Assembly: GCA_900552095.1 (NCBI GenBank)
Contig: URYM01000051.1
Span: forward strand, 1-9,642
DNA from: an uncultured Blautia sp.
GTDB lineage: Bacteria > Bacillota > Clostridia > Lachnospirales > Lachnospiraceae
Reading direction: 5' to 3'
DNA length: 9,642 nt
The translations under genes were made by a program, and so were the position numbers. Under the pieces are notes generated by a model, which made no database searches, had not been told where the DNA came from, and saw nothing but the letters and a program-made list of their open reading frames with translations. This document shows, one piece after another, positions 1 through 5,017 of the stretch. Each line of letters opens with the position of its first letter. Position 1 is the first letter of the stretch.

Positions 1-47
1 GAGATCTAGTACGGTCTCGTGGGCTCGGAGATGTGTATAAGAGACAG
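1..47 (+). other. Synthetic Illumina Nextera adapter (P7 side, indexed)
   Basis: This is not biological sequence. Bases 1-5 (GAGAT) match the end of the P7 oligo. Bases 6-13 (CTAGTACG) match the i7 index I know as Nextera N702. Bases 14-28 (GTCTCGTGGGCTCGG) are the Read 2 adapter stem, and 29-47 (AGATGTGTATAAGAGACAG) are the 19-bp Tn5 mosaic end. Genomic DNA therefore starts at base 48. The gene running off this side (the ABC permease) is cut by library preparation. Adapter and index identities come from knowledge of the kit; the match to the mosaic end is exact. Confidence 0.98.
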
Positions 48-534
48 CTTTTAAGTCCACTCCCTTTTCTCCCAGAAAACGGTTTACGCCGACCGACTGA
101 AGAGCCGCCTGGAATTCTTCCCTGGCAGAATCCTGCATTGAGAGATTTTCCACCACATAGGTATAGTTTCCATCAGGATCCAGGACAAATCCCCCCTCGG
201 CTTCTCCCTTCTCCACCAGATCCTTCACCTGTTCCAGCGCTTCTTCTTTCTCCGCCTCAATAAATTCCCACTGATACTGGGGCATCCTTTCCGCCACCGC
301 TCGGGCTGTTCCGGCAAGCGCACCAGGTTCTGCCAGTGCCATCTTCCCTTCCGTTCCAGCCTCCTGTACCTCTTCCTGTTTTCCCTCCTCTTTTCCGGTA
401 ATGCTCTGATAAATCGTGGGAGCTGCAATTCCAATCACAGCCAGAAGAGCAAGAAGAACCGTTGTCATCACAAATCCTTTATTCTTCGTGTAGTTATTTA
501 ACTCAAATCTTAAAACCTTTAAAAACTGTTTCAC
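48..534 (-). CDS. ABC-2 type transporter permease, NatB-like (partial, C-terminus missing)
   Basis: This is the first 162 codons of a membrane permease, open with no stop until it runs into the adapter. It starts with GTG (534-532), which overlaps the TGA of the ATPase gene as GTGA. An AGGTGAT Shine-Dalgarno lies 5 bases before the start, inside the ATPase gene. Residues 1-20 are short, basic and amphipathic (KQFLKVLRFELNNYTKNKG). Residues about 21-42 form one hydrophobic segment, followed by a long, acidic, soluble stretch (about 45-162) that would lie outside the membrane. This is the layout of NatB/YhaP-type ABC-2 permeases, where the remaining membrane helices come after a large extracytoplasmic domain. 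Position next to a YhaQ/NatA-type ATPase supports the call. The substrate cannot be told; sodium, drug or peptide export are all possible. An ATG at codon 23 is a poorer start because it would cut into the membrane segment. Confidence 0.85.
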
Positions 535-1448
535 GCCTCATCACCTGCTCTTTCCACAAAAATATCCGTCAGAGACGGCTCATAATTGCCAAAGCTCTCC
601 AGATCAAAATCCATCCCTGCCAGGGCAGATAAGACCATCTTCTTGTCTTTTCCGGGCAGAAGCTGCAGCACCACTCCTCTTTTTCCTGTCTGATAAACAG
701 TAACCAGATCCTCCAGCTCACGCTCCACCAGTTCTGCCAGCTCTTTGGGATCCCGGTTCGCCGCCGCCAGAAACAGGCGGTTCTTTCCATACTGGCGCTT
801 GATCTCTGCCAGATCCCCGGACAGAACCACATCGCCGTGGTTGATGATCACGATATCCTGGCAGAACTCTTCCACGTAGCTCATCTGATGGCTGGAGAAA
901 ATCACCAGTTTTCCTTTGTCAATCTGTTCCTGCACCACTTCCTTCAAAATCTGGGAATTGACAGGATCCAGGCCCGAAAAAGGTTCATCCAGAATAATGA
1001 TGTCCGGATCGCAAACCAGGGTCTGTGCCAGCTGTACCTTCTGCTGATTGCCCTTTGACAGGGTTTCCAGCTTTCTCGTCTCATACTCGGCCACACCCAT
1101 GCGCTCCAGCCAGTATTTCATATTCTTCTTTGCTTCCTTCTGGCTCATTCCCCGCAGTCCCGCCAGATAAACAATCTGTTCATCCACCCGCTTCTTGGGA
1201 TATAAGCCCCGCTCTTCCGGCAGATAGCCGATCTGATAACGGGACGGCACAAACTTCTCTCCATCCATGGTGATCGTTCCGCTGTTGGCACGGAAAACAT
1301 CCATCAGGATCCGGATCGTCGTGGTCTTACCCGCTCCGTTCCGGCCCAGAAGCCCCAGTGCCCGGCCGCTTTCTATGGAAAAGGAAACGCCGTGGAGCAC
1401 TTCTTTCTCCCCAAAATTTTTCCGCAGTTCGCTTACTTCAAGTCTCAT
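531..1448 (-). CDS. ABC transporter ATP-binding protein (NatA/YhaQ type)
   Basis: This is the 305-residue ATPase subunit of an ABC-2 type exporter, acting on the cytoplasmic face with the downstream permease. Visible motifs are Walker A GRNGAGKT (35-42), the Q-loop region GYLPEERGLYPK (74-85), an ABC signature of the form LSKGNQQK (130-137), Walker B IIILDEP (150-156) with the D-loop SGLD (158-161), and the switch histidine H187 in SSH. The E in place of Q in the Q-loop is, as I recall, usual in the YhaQ (COG4152) subgroup. The tail from about 217 to 298, with an EPSLTDIF end, matches the DUF4162-type C-terminal domain of that subgroup. ATG at 1448 overlaps the preceding TGA (ATGA) and is served by AAGGAGAG. 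All catalytic motifs are intact, so it should be active. Substrate unknown. Confidence 0.95.
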   Translation of the reverse strand: MRLEVSELRKNFGEKEVLHGVSFSIESGRALGLLGRNGAGKTTTIRILMDVFRANSGTITMDGEKFVPSRYQIGYLPEERGLYPKKRVDEQIVYLAGLRGMSQKEAKKNMKYWLERMGVAEYETRKLETLSKGNQQKVQLAQTLVCDPDIIILDEPFSGLDPVNSQILKEVVQEQIDKGKLVIFSSHQMSYVEEFCQDIVIINHGDVVLSGDLAEIKRQYGKNRLFLAAANRDPKELAELVERELEDLVTVYQTGKRGVVLQLLPGKDKKMVLSALAGMDFDLESFGNYEPSLTDIFVERAGDEA

Positions 1449-2212
1449 ACTCTCTCCCTCTCCTTACCATTTCTTTTTTTCTCTTTTCTGCTGTAGATCC
1501 TCGCTGCGATAATCTGAAGCAGCCACAGGATCCCCAGCAGCAGGACCGCCGTGCTGTCCGTTCCCCAGATTAACTTAATCAGAAGAGCCACAGTCAGCAA
1601 AACCGGCATGGCTCCGGCCATAAAAAGATACGTCTTATAACCGCTCCGGTAAAGCTGCATCCGCTCCGCCTCATCACAGCTGTTAATAAAATCTTTCTGG
1701 AAATGAAAACCGTTGGGATCTCCCTTCAGACGAGGATCCCGCTTCTGCATCTGGTGAATGATAATCGTCTGAAAAATGACCGAAACCAGAAAAGAAAGGA
1801 AGTAGGCGGCGATCCCCTTCAGCGTTTCCAGAGATTCCTCTTTGTACAGACCGATCATAATAACGGAGACGGCCACACTCAGCGCAGAAAAAGTTATCAG
1901 GCCTTCCTGCCATTTTTCCACCCGGTTCTCCATTGCTTCGATTTCTTCATCCCCGGCAGCCTGATCTGCTTTTTTTATCAGTCCTCTCAGAAAAAGCATG
2001 CCTCCGGCCTCGGCCAGAATCGTCAGAATCAGAACTGCCGCTCCGATTGCTGGATAAGCCTGATCCAGCCAGTTCCCGGCCTGGTCTGTGAAAGCTGCCA
2101 GATTCTCTCTTCCCACATACTGGGTCGTCAGGTTGATCCCCATTCCTATACAGGCGCCCAGAGCCATGCAGCCAATTAATTTCAGATATGATTTCCAGTT
2201 CTTTGCGCTCAT
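1445..2212 (-). CDS. DUF3169 family membrane protein
   Basis: This is a 255-residue integral membrane protein with about six hydrophobic segments: near residues 10-30, 53-76, 104-122, 131-153, 194-214 and 218-239. It has a basic C-terminal tail (SRKEKKRNGKERERV). Between segments 4 and 5 is a soluble loop (about 154-192) with KRDPRLKGDP followed by SCDEAER. I recognise this DP..KGDP ... CDEAE..Y pattern as characteristic of DUF3169 proteins of Firmicutes, which are commonly found between a small XRE regulator and ABC transporter genes. The biochemical role is not known. ATG at 2212 overlaps the regulator's TGA (ATGA), and GAGGAGG lies 7 bases upstream. The tight coupling suggests an accessory or sensor membrane partner for the regulator or the ABC exporter, which is inference. 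Confidence 0.8.
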   Translation of the reverse strand: MSAKNWKSYLKLIGCMALGACIGMGINLTTQYVGRENLAAFTDQAGNWLDQAYPAIGAAVLILTILAEAGGMLFLRGLIKKADQAAGDEEIEAMENRVEKWQEGLITFSALSVAVSVIMIGLYKEESLETLKGIAAYFLSFLVSVIFQTIIIHQMQKRDPRLKGDPNGFHFQKDFINSCDEAERMQLYRSGYKTYLFMAGAMPVLLTVALLIKLIWGTDSTAVLLLGILWLLQIIAARIYSRKEKKRNGKERERV

Positions 2213-2424
2213 GAATCTTCCTCCTCATCTGTGTAGGTAAAAATCTCCTCCACAGGCACTTCAAATATCCTGGCCAGTTTCAGTGCCAGTGTTACCGACG
2301 GGGAATAATCCCCCCGCTCAATCAGACTGATCGTCTGGCGGGAAACGCCAGCTAACTTTCCCAGCTCTCCCTGGTTTACATTCAGCCTGGCCCGGTGCTC
2401 TTTTACTCGATTGTTCAGCGGCAA
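2209..2424 (-). CDS. XRE/Cro-CI family small transcriptional regulator
   Basis: This 71-residue DNA-binding protein consists of almost nothing but one helix-turn-helix domain. Residues 5-61 fit the HTH_3 fold: NRVKEHRARLNVNQGELGKLAGVS, the recognition helix around RQTISLIERGDYSPS (29-43), then LALKLARIFEVPVEEIF and an acidic tail (TDEEEDS). There is no ATG. A TAG at 2433-2431 closes the frame upstream, so only TTG at 2424 or CTG at 2418 can start the protein. TTG is preferred, with a run of nine G ending 9 bases before it as Shine-Dalgarno. It is the first gene of a four-gene overlapping operon with a DUF3169 protein and an ABC exporter. The promoter region carries repeated dyads (2456-2537), which points to autorepression. 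The inducing signal is unknown. Confidence 0.92.
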   Translation of the reverse strand: MPLNNRVKEHRARLNVNQGELGKLAGVSRQTISLIERGDYSPSVTLALKLARIFEVPVEEIFTYTDEEEDS

Positions 2425-2433
2425 CCAGTTCTA

Positions 2434-2442
2434 CCCCCCCCC
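2434..2442 (-). promoter_or_regulatory. Nine-G Shine-Dalgarno tract before the XRE regulator gene
   Basis: On the minus strand an A is followed by nine consecutive G, then TAGAACTGG and the TTG start. It is the only purine-rich anti-Shine-Dalgarno match available for this gene. It lies outside the reading frame, so length changes would alter ribosome-binding spacing and strength rather than frame. Confidence 0.6.
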
Positions 2443-2455
2443 TAAAATTTTCGTT

Positions 2456-2475
2456 TTTTCAACTTTCCTTGTCAT
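2456..2475. promoter_or_regulatory. Operator-like dyad O3 (degenerate copy)
   Basis: On the plus strand TTTTCAA (2456-2462), six bases, then TTGTCAT (2469-2475). Compared with the TTGACAA-N6-TTGTCAA dyad this matches 5 of 7 and 6 of 7 bases with identical spacing. It starts 21 bp (two helical turns) from O2, in the transcribed leader of the regulator operon. Confidence 0.55.
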
Positions 2476-2498
2476 TTTGACAATTTTTCTTGTCAAAA
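2475..2498. promoter_or_regulatory. Operator-like dyad O2 at the transcription start
   Basis: Perfect inverted repeat TTTTGACAA (2475-2483), six bases, TTGTCAAAA (2490-2498). The core TTGACAA-N6-TTGTCAA is identical to that in the promoter palindrome O1 and begins 33 bp from it (about three helical turns). It covers the predicted start of transcription (near 2494), a classic repressor position. The likely ligand is the XRE protein encoded just downstream; this is inferred from context. Confidence 0.75.
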
Positions 2499-2500
2499 CA

Positions 2501-2529
2501 AATATAGCATTGACAAAGAAAGTTGTCAA
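2501..2529 (-). promoter_or_regulatory. Sigma-A promoter of the XRE-DUF3169-ABC operon
   Basis: On the minus strand a -35 TTGACA (2529-2524, perfect consensus), a 17-base spacer and a -10 TATATT (2506-2501, 5 of 6) with an extended TG one base before it. The predicted start is near 2494, leaving a leader of about 70 bases before the TTG. The whole promoter sits within a perfect palindrome (2502-2537), so binding of a dimeric repressor there would block RNA polymerase. Confidence 0.85.
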
Positions 2530-2537
2530 TGCTATAT
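2502..2537. repeat. Perfect 15-bp-arm palindrome (operator O1, possible bidirectional terminator)
   Basis: Arms ATATAGCATTGACAA (2502-2516) and TTGTCAATGCTATAT (2523-2537) are exact reverse complements around a 6-base centre (AGAAAG on plus). The core at 2510-2529 is the TTGACAA-N6-TTGTCAA dyad repeated at O2 and O3. As DNA it overlaps the -35, the spacer and most of the -10. As RNA made by read-through from the sel1 operon it would fold into a 15-bp hairpin followed by UUUGUUUU on the minus strand, and it is followed by a T-rich run on the plus strand. It may therefore double as a terminator. Confidence 0.85.
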
Positions 2538-2538
2538 C
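2510..2538 (+). promoter_or_regulatory. Mirror promoter-like pair on the opposite strand
   Basis: Because the palindrome is symmetric, the plus strand also carries TTGACA (2510-2515), a 17-base spacer ending in TGC and TATATC (2533-2538). The last -10 base is C instead of T, which should weaken it. If active it would fire antisense into the sel1 gene. No plus-strand gene follows. The call rests on sequence only and may be a by-product of operator symmetry. Confidence 0.35.
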
Positions 2539-2573
2539 TTTCCTTTTTTTTATTTTTTCGTTTCTGTCCGAAA

Positions 2574-3227
2574 TTACAGCTCCTTTTTTTCTCCGGAGAG
2601 CGCCTGTACAGCCAGGGGGAAATTCCGCTGGGCCGCCTTCGCCATCCAGAGCGCCGCCTTTTCTTCGTCCTTTTCCACTCCGCAGCCATACTGATAAAGG
2701 ATGGCCAGATTATACTGCGCCGCCGGAATCTCTTCCCCGGCCGCCTTCTCAAACCACTGAAAGGCCTTCTTATAATTCTGTTCCACACAGAGTCCCTGCA
2801 TATAATAATTCCCCACACAGCACATAGATCTTGGATCTCCCTGCTTTGCGGATTTCAGATACCAGGAGAGAGCCTGGCCCGCGTCTTCCTTTACACCGGT
2901 TCCTGTCTCATAGCAGCGCGCCAGGTTGTACTGGGCATTGCTGTTTCCATTTTCCGCTCCCTGCCGGAAATATCCGGCCGCCTTTCCGGTGTCTTTTTCC
3001 ACTCCCAGTCCCTGGGCATAAAAAAGCCCCAGGCGGGTCTGTGAATCTCCGTTTCCCTGGGCAGCCGCCTTCTCATACCATTTTGCCGCCTCTTTATAAT
3101 CCACTTCTGTATATAAACCATTTTCATAATACACACCCACCGCGTGCTGGATCCGGCTCTGGCCGCCCTCCGCCAGCACCAGCAGATCCTGGAGCGTTAC
3201 TTCTTTTTGCTTTTCTTTTTCCGCCAT
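2574..3227 (-). CDS. Sel1-repeat (SLR/TPR-like) protein
   Basis: This is a 217-residue soluble protein built almost wholly from five Sel1-like repeats of 36 residues, at about 25-60, 61-96, 97-132, 133-168 and 169-204. Each follows the pattern A...LG..Y..G.GV..D..KA..W..KAA..G. The third reads NAQYNLARCYETGTGVKEDA. Such repeats stack as paired helices and bind partner proteins. There is no signal peptide or membrane segment, so it should be cytoplasmic, unlike secreted Sel1 proteins of many pathogens. ATG at 3227 lies two bases after the methyltransferase stop. AGGAGG is present but 13 bases upstream, which is long, so translation may depend on coupling to the gene before. It is the last gene of the SseB-methyltransferase operon. 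Its partner and role are unknown. Confidence 0.92.
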   Translation of the reverse strand: MAEKEKQKEVTLQDLLVLAEGGQSRIQHAVGVYYENGLYTEVDYKEAAKWYEKAAAQGNGDSQTRLGLFYAQGLGVEKDTGKAAGYFRQGAENGNSNAQYNLARCYETGTGVKEDAGQALSWYLKSAKQGDPRSMCCVGNYYMQGLCVEQNYKKAFQWFEKAAGEEIPAAQYNLAILYQYGCGVEKDEEKAALWMAKAAQRNFPLAVQALSGEKKEL

Positions 3228-3229
3228 CG

Positions 3230-3982
3230 CTATTTCTGTACCTCCTGTACTACAAACTGCAGACGCTCTGTCTTCCCGTCCGGCTCCTCCTCCGTAAACG
3301 CCCGGTATACCGCCAGAAGCTTAAGCCCGGCCAGATCAAGGAGATGCCGGATCTCTTCCAGCGTCCAGGCTCTCTGATAATGAAATTCTTCCTGCTTCGC
3401 GTATCTTCCGTCTTCCTCCCGGACAAAAAGCGTCAGCGCATACTCATTGATCCTGCTGCTCTCCTCGTAATAATTTTCCCAGATAAAGCTTGCTTCCTCC
3501 CGGTTTTCCGCGATCGTATCTTCCCCGATCACCTCCCGGTATTTGTATTCCGTATTCAGGTCAAAAAGGAAAATCCCTCCCGGATCCAGATAATTATTGA
3601 CCAGGCGGAACACCTGCAGCAGTTCCTCTTCCTCCAGAATATAATTCAGGGAATCGCAGCAGCTCACCACAGCCGCCACCGTGCCGTAAAGTTCAAAAGA
3701 ACGCATATCCTGCAAAAGGTAAAGGATATCCAGTCCTTCCTCTGCCTGCTTCTCCCTGGCAATTTCCAGCATTTCCGGAGAATTATCCGCCCCGATCATA
3801 TCGTAGCCGTCTTTTGCCAGCAGTTCTGTCATCGTTCCGGTTCCGCATCCCAGATCCAGCACCAGCCCTTCTTTCACCCCATGCTCCCGCAGCAGACGGA
3901 TGATGTAATCCGCCCATCCGGAATAATCGATATTATCCATGAACAGATCATAGACTTCTGCAAAAATCGTGTATGCTTCCAT
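3230..3982 (-). CDS. Class I SAM-dependent methyltransferase
   Basis: This is a 250-residue methyltransferase with the Rossmann-like fold. Motif I is VLDLGCGTGTMT (41-52). The acidic residue that binds the SAM ribose is probably D66 in GADNSPEML (64-72). Motif II/III regions are QDMRSFEL (91-98), VVSCCDSLNYIL (105-116) and the LDPGGIFLFDLN stretch (132-143). The N-terminus (YTIFAEVYDLFMDNIDYSGWADYI) resembles the YqeM-like group of small methyltransferases in Firmicutes, for which I recall no firm substrate. ATG at 3982 lies two bases after the sseB-like stop, with GAAGGAAGGG as ribosome binding site inside that gene. The C-terminal half has a beta-rich insert (about 160-205) and ends with QFVVQEVQK. 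The target could be a small molecule, RNA or protein; the sequence does not decide. Confidence 0.93.
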   Translation of the reverse strand: MEAYTIFAEVYDLFMDNIDYSGWADYIIRLLREHGVKEGLVLDLGCGTGTMTELLAKDGYDMIGADNSPEMLEIAREKQAEEGLDILYLLQDMRSFELYGTVAAVVSCCDSLNYILEEEELLQVFRLVNNYLDPGGIFLFDLNTEYKYREVIGEDTIAENREEASFIWENYYEESSRINEYALTLFVREEDGRYAKQEEFHYQRAWTLEEIRHLLDLAGLKLLAVYRAFTEEEPDGKTERLQFVVQEVQK

Positions 3983-3984
3983 GC

Positions 3985-4869
3985 TTACCCTTCCTTCGTG
4001 TAGACCGGTTTTACCTCGTGCTGCTCCAGAATCACCTTCATCTGTCCCGCAAAGGTGGCCACACCGGCAGACGTGCCGCCGGAAGCCTGCTTAAATTCCT
4101 CCGCCAGTCCCCCCAGCGTCTGTTTCAGTGCTTCCGCCTCTCCATCCACCACCAGAAGAAAGATCTTCTTCTGGTTCTGAATCATAAACTGCAGGAAGAT
4201 CCGGCGGATTTCCGGGTGCGCCTGACCCACTTTTTTCACCGCTTCCGCCAGGTTCTCCGGCACGTTCTGAAGCACTCCGATCTGCAGTTTCTCCGCCTTC
4301 GGCCGCTCTGCCCGGCGGATCAGAGATTCCGCCACTTCTCTGGGAACCCGCATATTCGTAGTGTGGGGATTTAAGGCCATGCAGTCATACTTATCCTTTC
4401 CCTCCGCCAGCATCTGGCAGGCCTGCCGGAAAGACAGCTCCGTAACCGACAGCTGCTTTTTCTGCAGATAATCCATGGGGATCCGATCCCGGGAGGTGAA
4501 AACCGGGAGTGCTCTCTCTTTTCCATTTACCGCGATGACATCCGGCTTCACATCCATCGCCTGATCCAGATTAAAATCCTTCCCCGCATTCAGGCTGTCC
4601 AGAGCATCCAGGGTCATGGACATAATAACAGGCATGCAGACCACATCTCCCAGAAGCTCCCGGAGAAGCTTAAGCCCCTCCTCCACATTTTTATTTTCCT
4701 CGAAACATTTCAGCTGAGCCTCCACCCGTTCCCGCACTGTCCGGGCCGGATCCTGCATCTTCTCTTCCGGATCCCGCACCTGCTCTTCTGCGGTGTCCTG
4801 TGCCGTGTTCTTTTCCTGTACGGCCTCTTCCTCCTGATTTTTCTTCTTAAATCTATCAAACAGTCCCAT
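3985..4869 (-). CDS. SseB family protein
   Basis: This 294-residue protein begins with a charged low-complexity tail (MGLFDRFKKKNQEEE, then acidic/glutamine-rich to about 45) and continues into an SseB N-terminal-type domain. Its markers are VIAVNGKERALPVFTSRDRI (131-150) and ALNPHTTNMRVPRE (186-199). The C-terminal part (about 205-290) with KIFLLVVDGE resembles the SseB C-terminal domain. SseB was first described in E. coli as affecting serine sensitivity; the molecular function is not established. No membrane segment or signal peptide is seen. ATG at 4869 is preceded by AAGGAG at 11 bases. It opens an operon with a methyltransferase and a Sel1 protein (gaps of two bases each) under the promoter at 4928-4956. 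The function remains a family name more than a role. Confidence 0.88.
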   Translation of the reverse strand: MGLFDRFKKKNQEEEAVQEKNTAQDTAEEQVRDPEEKMQDPARTVRERVEAQLKCFEENKNVEEGLKLLRELLGDVVCMPVIMSMTLDALDSLNAGKDFNLDQAMDVKPDVIAVNGKERALPVFTSRDRIPMDYLQKKQLSVTELSFRQACQMLAEGKDKYDCMALNPHTTNMRVPREVAESLIRRAERPKAEKLQIGVLQNVPENLAEAVKKVGQAHPEIRRIFLQFMIQNQKKIFLLVVDGEAEALKQTLGGLAEEFKQASGGTSAGVATFAGQMKVILEQHEVKPVYTKEG

Positions 4870-4904
4870 CTTCTTTTTTGCTCCTTCTTATTCTTATCCT
4901 TCCG

Positions 4905-4917
4905 CGCACGCTGTGCG
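4905..4917. repeat. Short GC-rich hairpin in the sseB leader
   Basis: CGCAC (4905-4909), three bases, GTGCG (4913-4917). It lies just after the predicted transcription start of the sseB operon (near 4921), where a 5' hairpin can stabilise mRNA. Only five base pairs, so chance is possible. Confidence 0.35.
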
Positions 4918-4927
4918 ACTGTTTTTT

Positions 4928-4956
4928 ATTATACCACGCGGGCTGATAAGCGTCCA
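4928..4956 (-). promoter_or_regulatory. Sigma-A promoter of the sseB-methyltransferase-sel1 operon
   Basis: The minus strand shows TGGACG (4956-4951, 4 of 6 to the -35 consensus), a 17-base spacer and a perfect TATAAT (4933-4928) with an extended TGG in front. The predicted start is near 4921, about 50 bases before the sseB ATG. No operator-like dyad is obvious apart from the small leader hairpin. Confidence 0.82.
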
Positions 4957-4960
4957 GACA

Positions 4961-5010
4961 GAAAGAACAGCCCTCCCGGCATTTTTCGTGCCGAAAGGGC
5001 TGCTCTTTTC
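4961..5010 (-). terminator. Hairpin terminator after the S15 hydrolase gene
   Basis: A strong hairpin begins about 8 bases after the hydrolase stop codon (5018). The inner arms on the plus strand are CAGCCCTCCCGGCA (4968-4981) and TGCCGAAAGGGCTG (4989-5002), paired over 14 positions with two G-U wobbles in the transcript and a 7-base loop. The A/G-rich and T/C-rich flanks (AGAAAGAA / CTCTTTTC) extend the stem. On the minus strand it ends with TTCTTTCT. The plus-strand side also ends T-rich (CTCTTTTC), but no plus-strand gene uses it. Confidence 0.88.
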
Positions 5011-5017
5011 GCTGTCC

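Noticed and set aside
225..434. A 69-codon arginine-rich minus-strand frame
   Set aside because: It lies in another frame inside the GTG-started ABC permease, whose frame continues from the operon overlap to the fragment end and has the expected membrane segment.
2574..3227. The five Sel1 repeats as a DNA tandem repeat or CRISPR-like array
   Set aside because: The 36-residue period is at the protein level with diverged DNA copies, no identical direct repeats and no spacers.
2831..4003. A 390-codon plus-strand open frame opposite the sel1-like and methyltransferase genes
   Set aside because: It is antisense to two genes with clear family motifs, has no family resemblance and a proline/leucine/histidine-rich composition typical of shadow frames, and has no promoter or Shine-Dalgarno.
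4905..4917. The sseB leader hairpin as a riboswitch
   Set aside because: Only five base pairs in a leader of about 50 bases; no aptamer-like structure or terminator/antiterminator pair can be seen.
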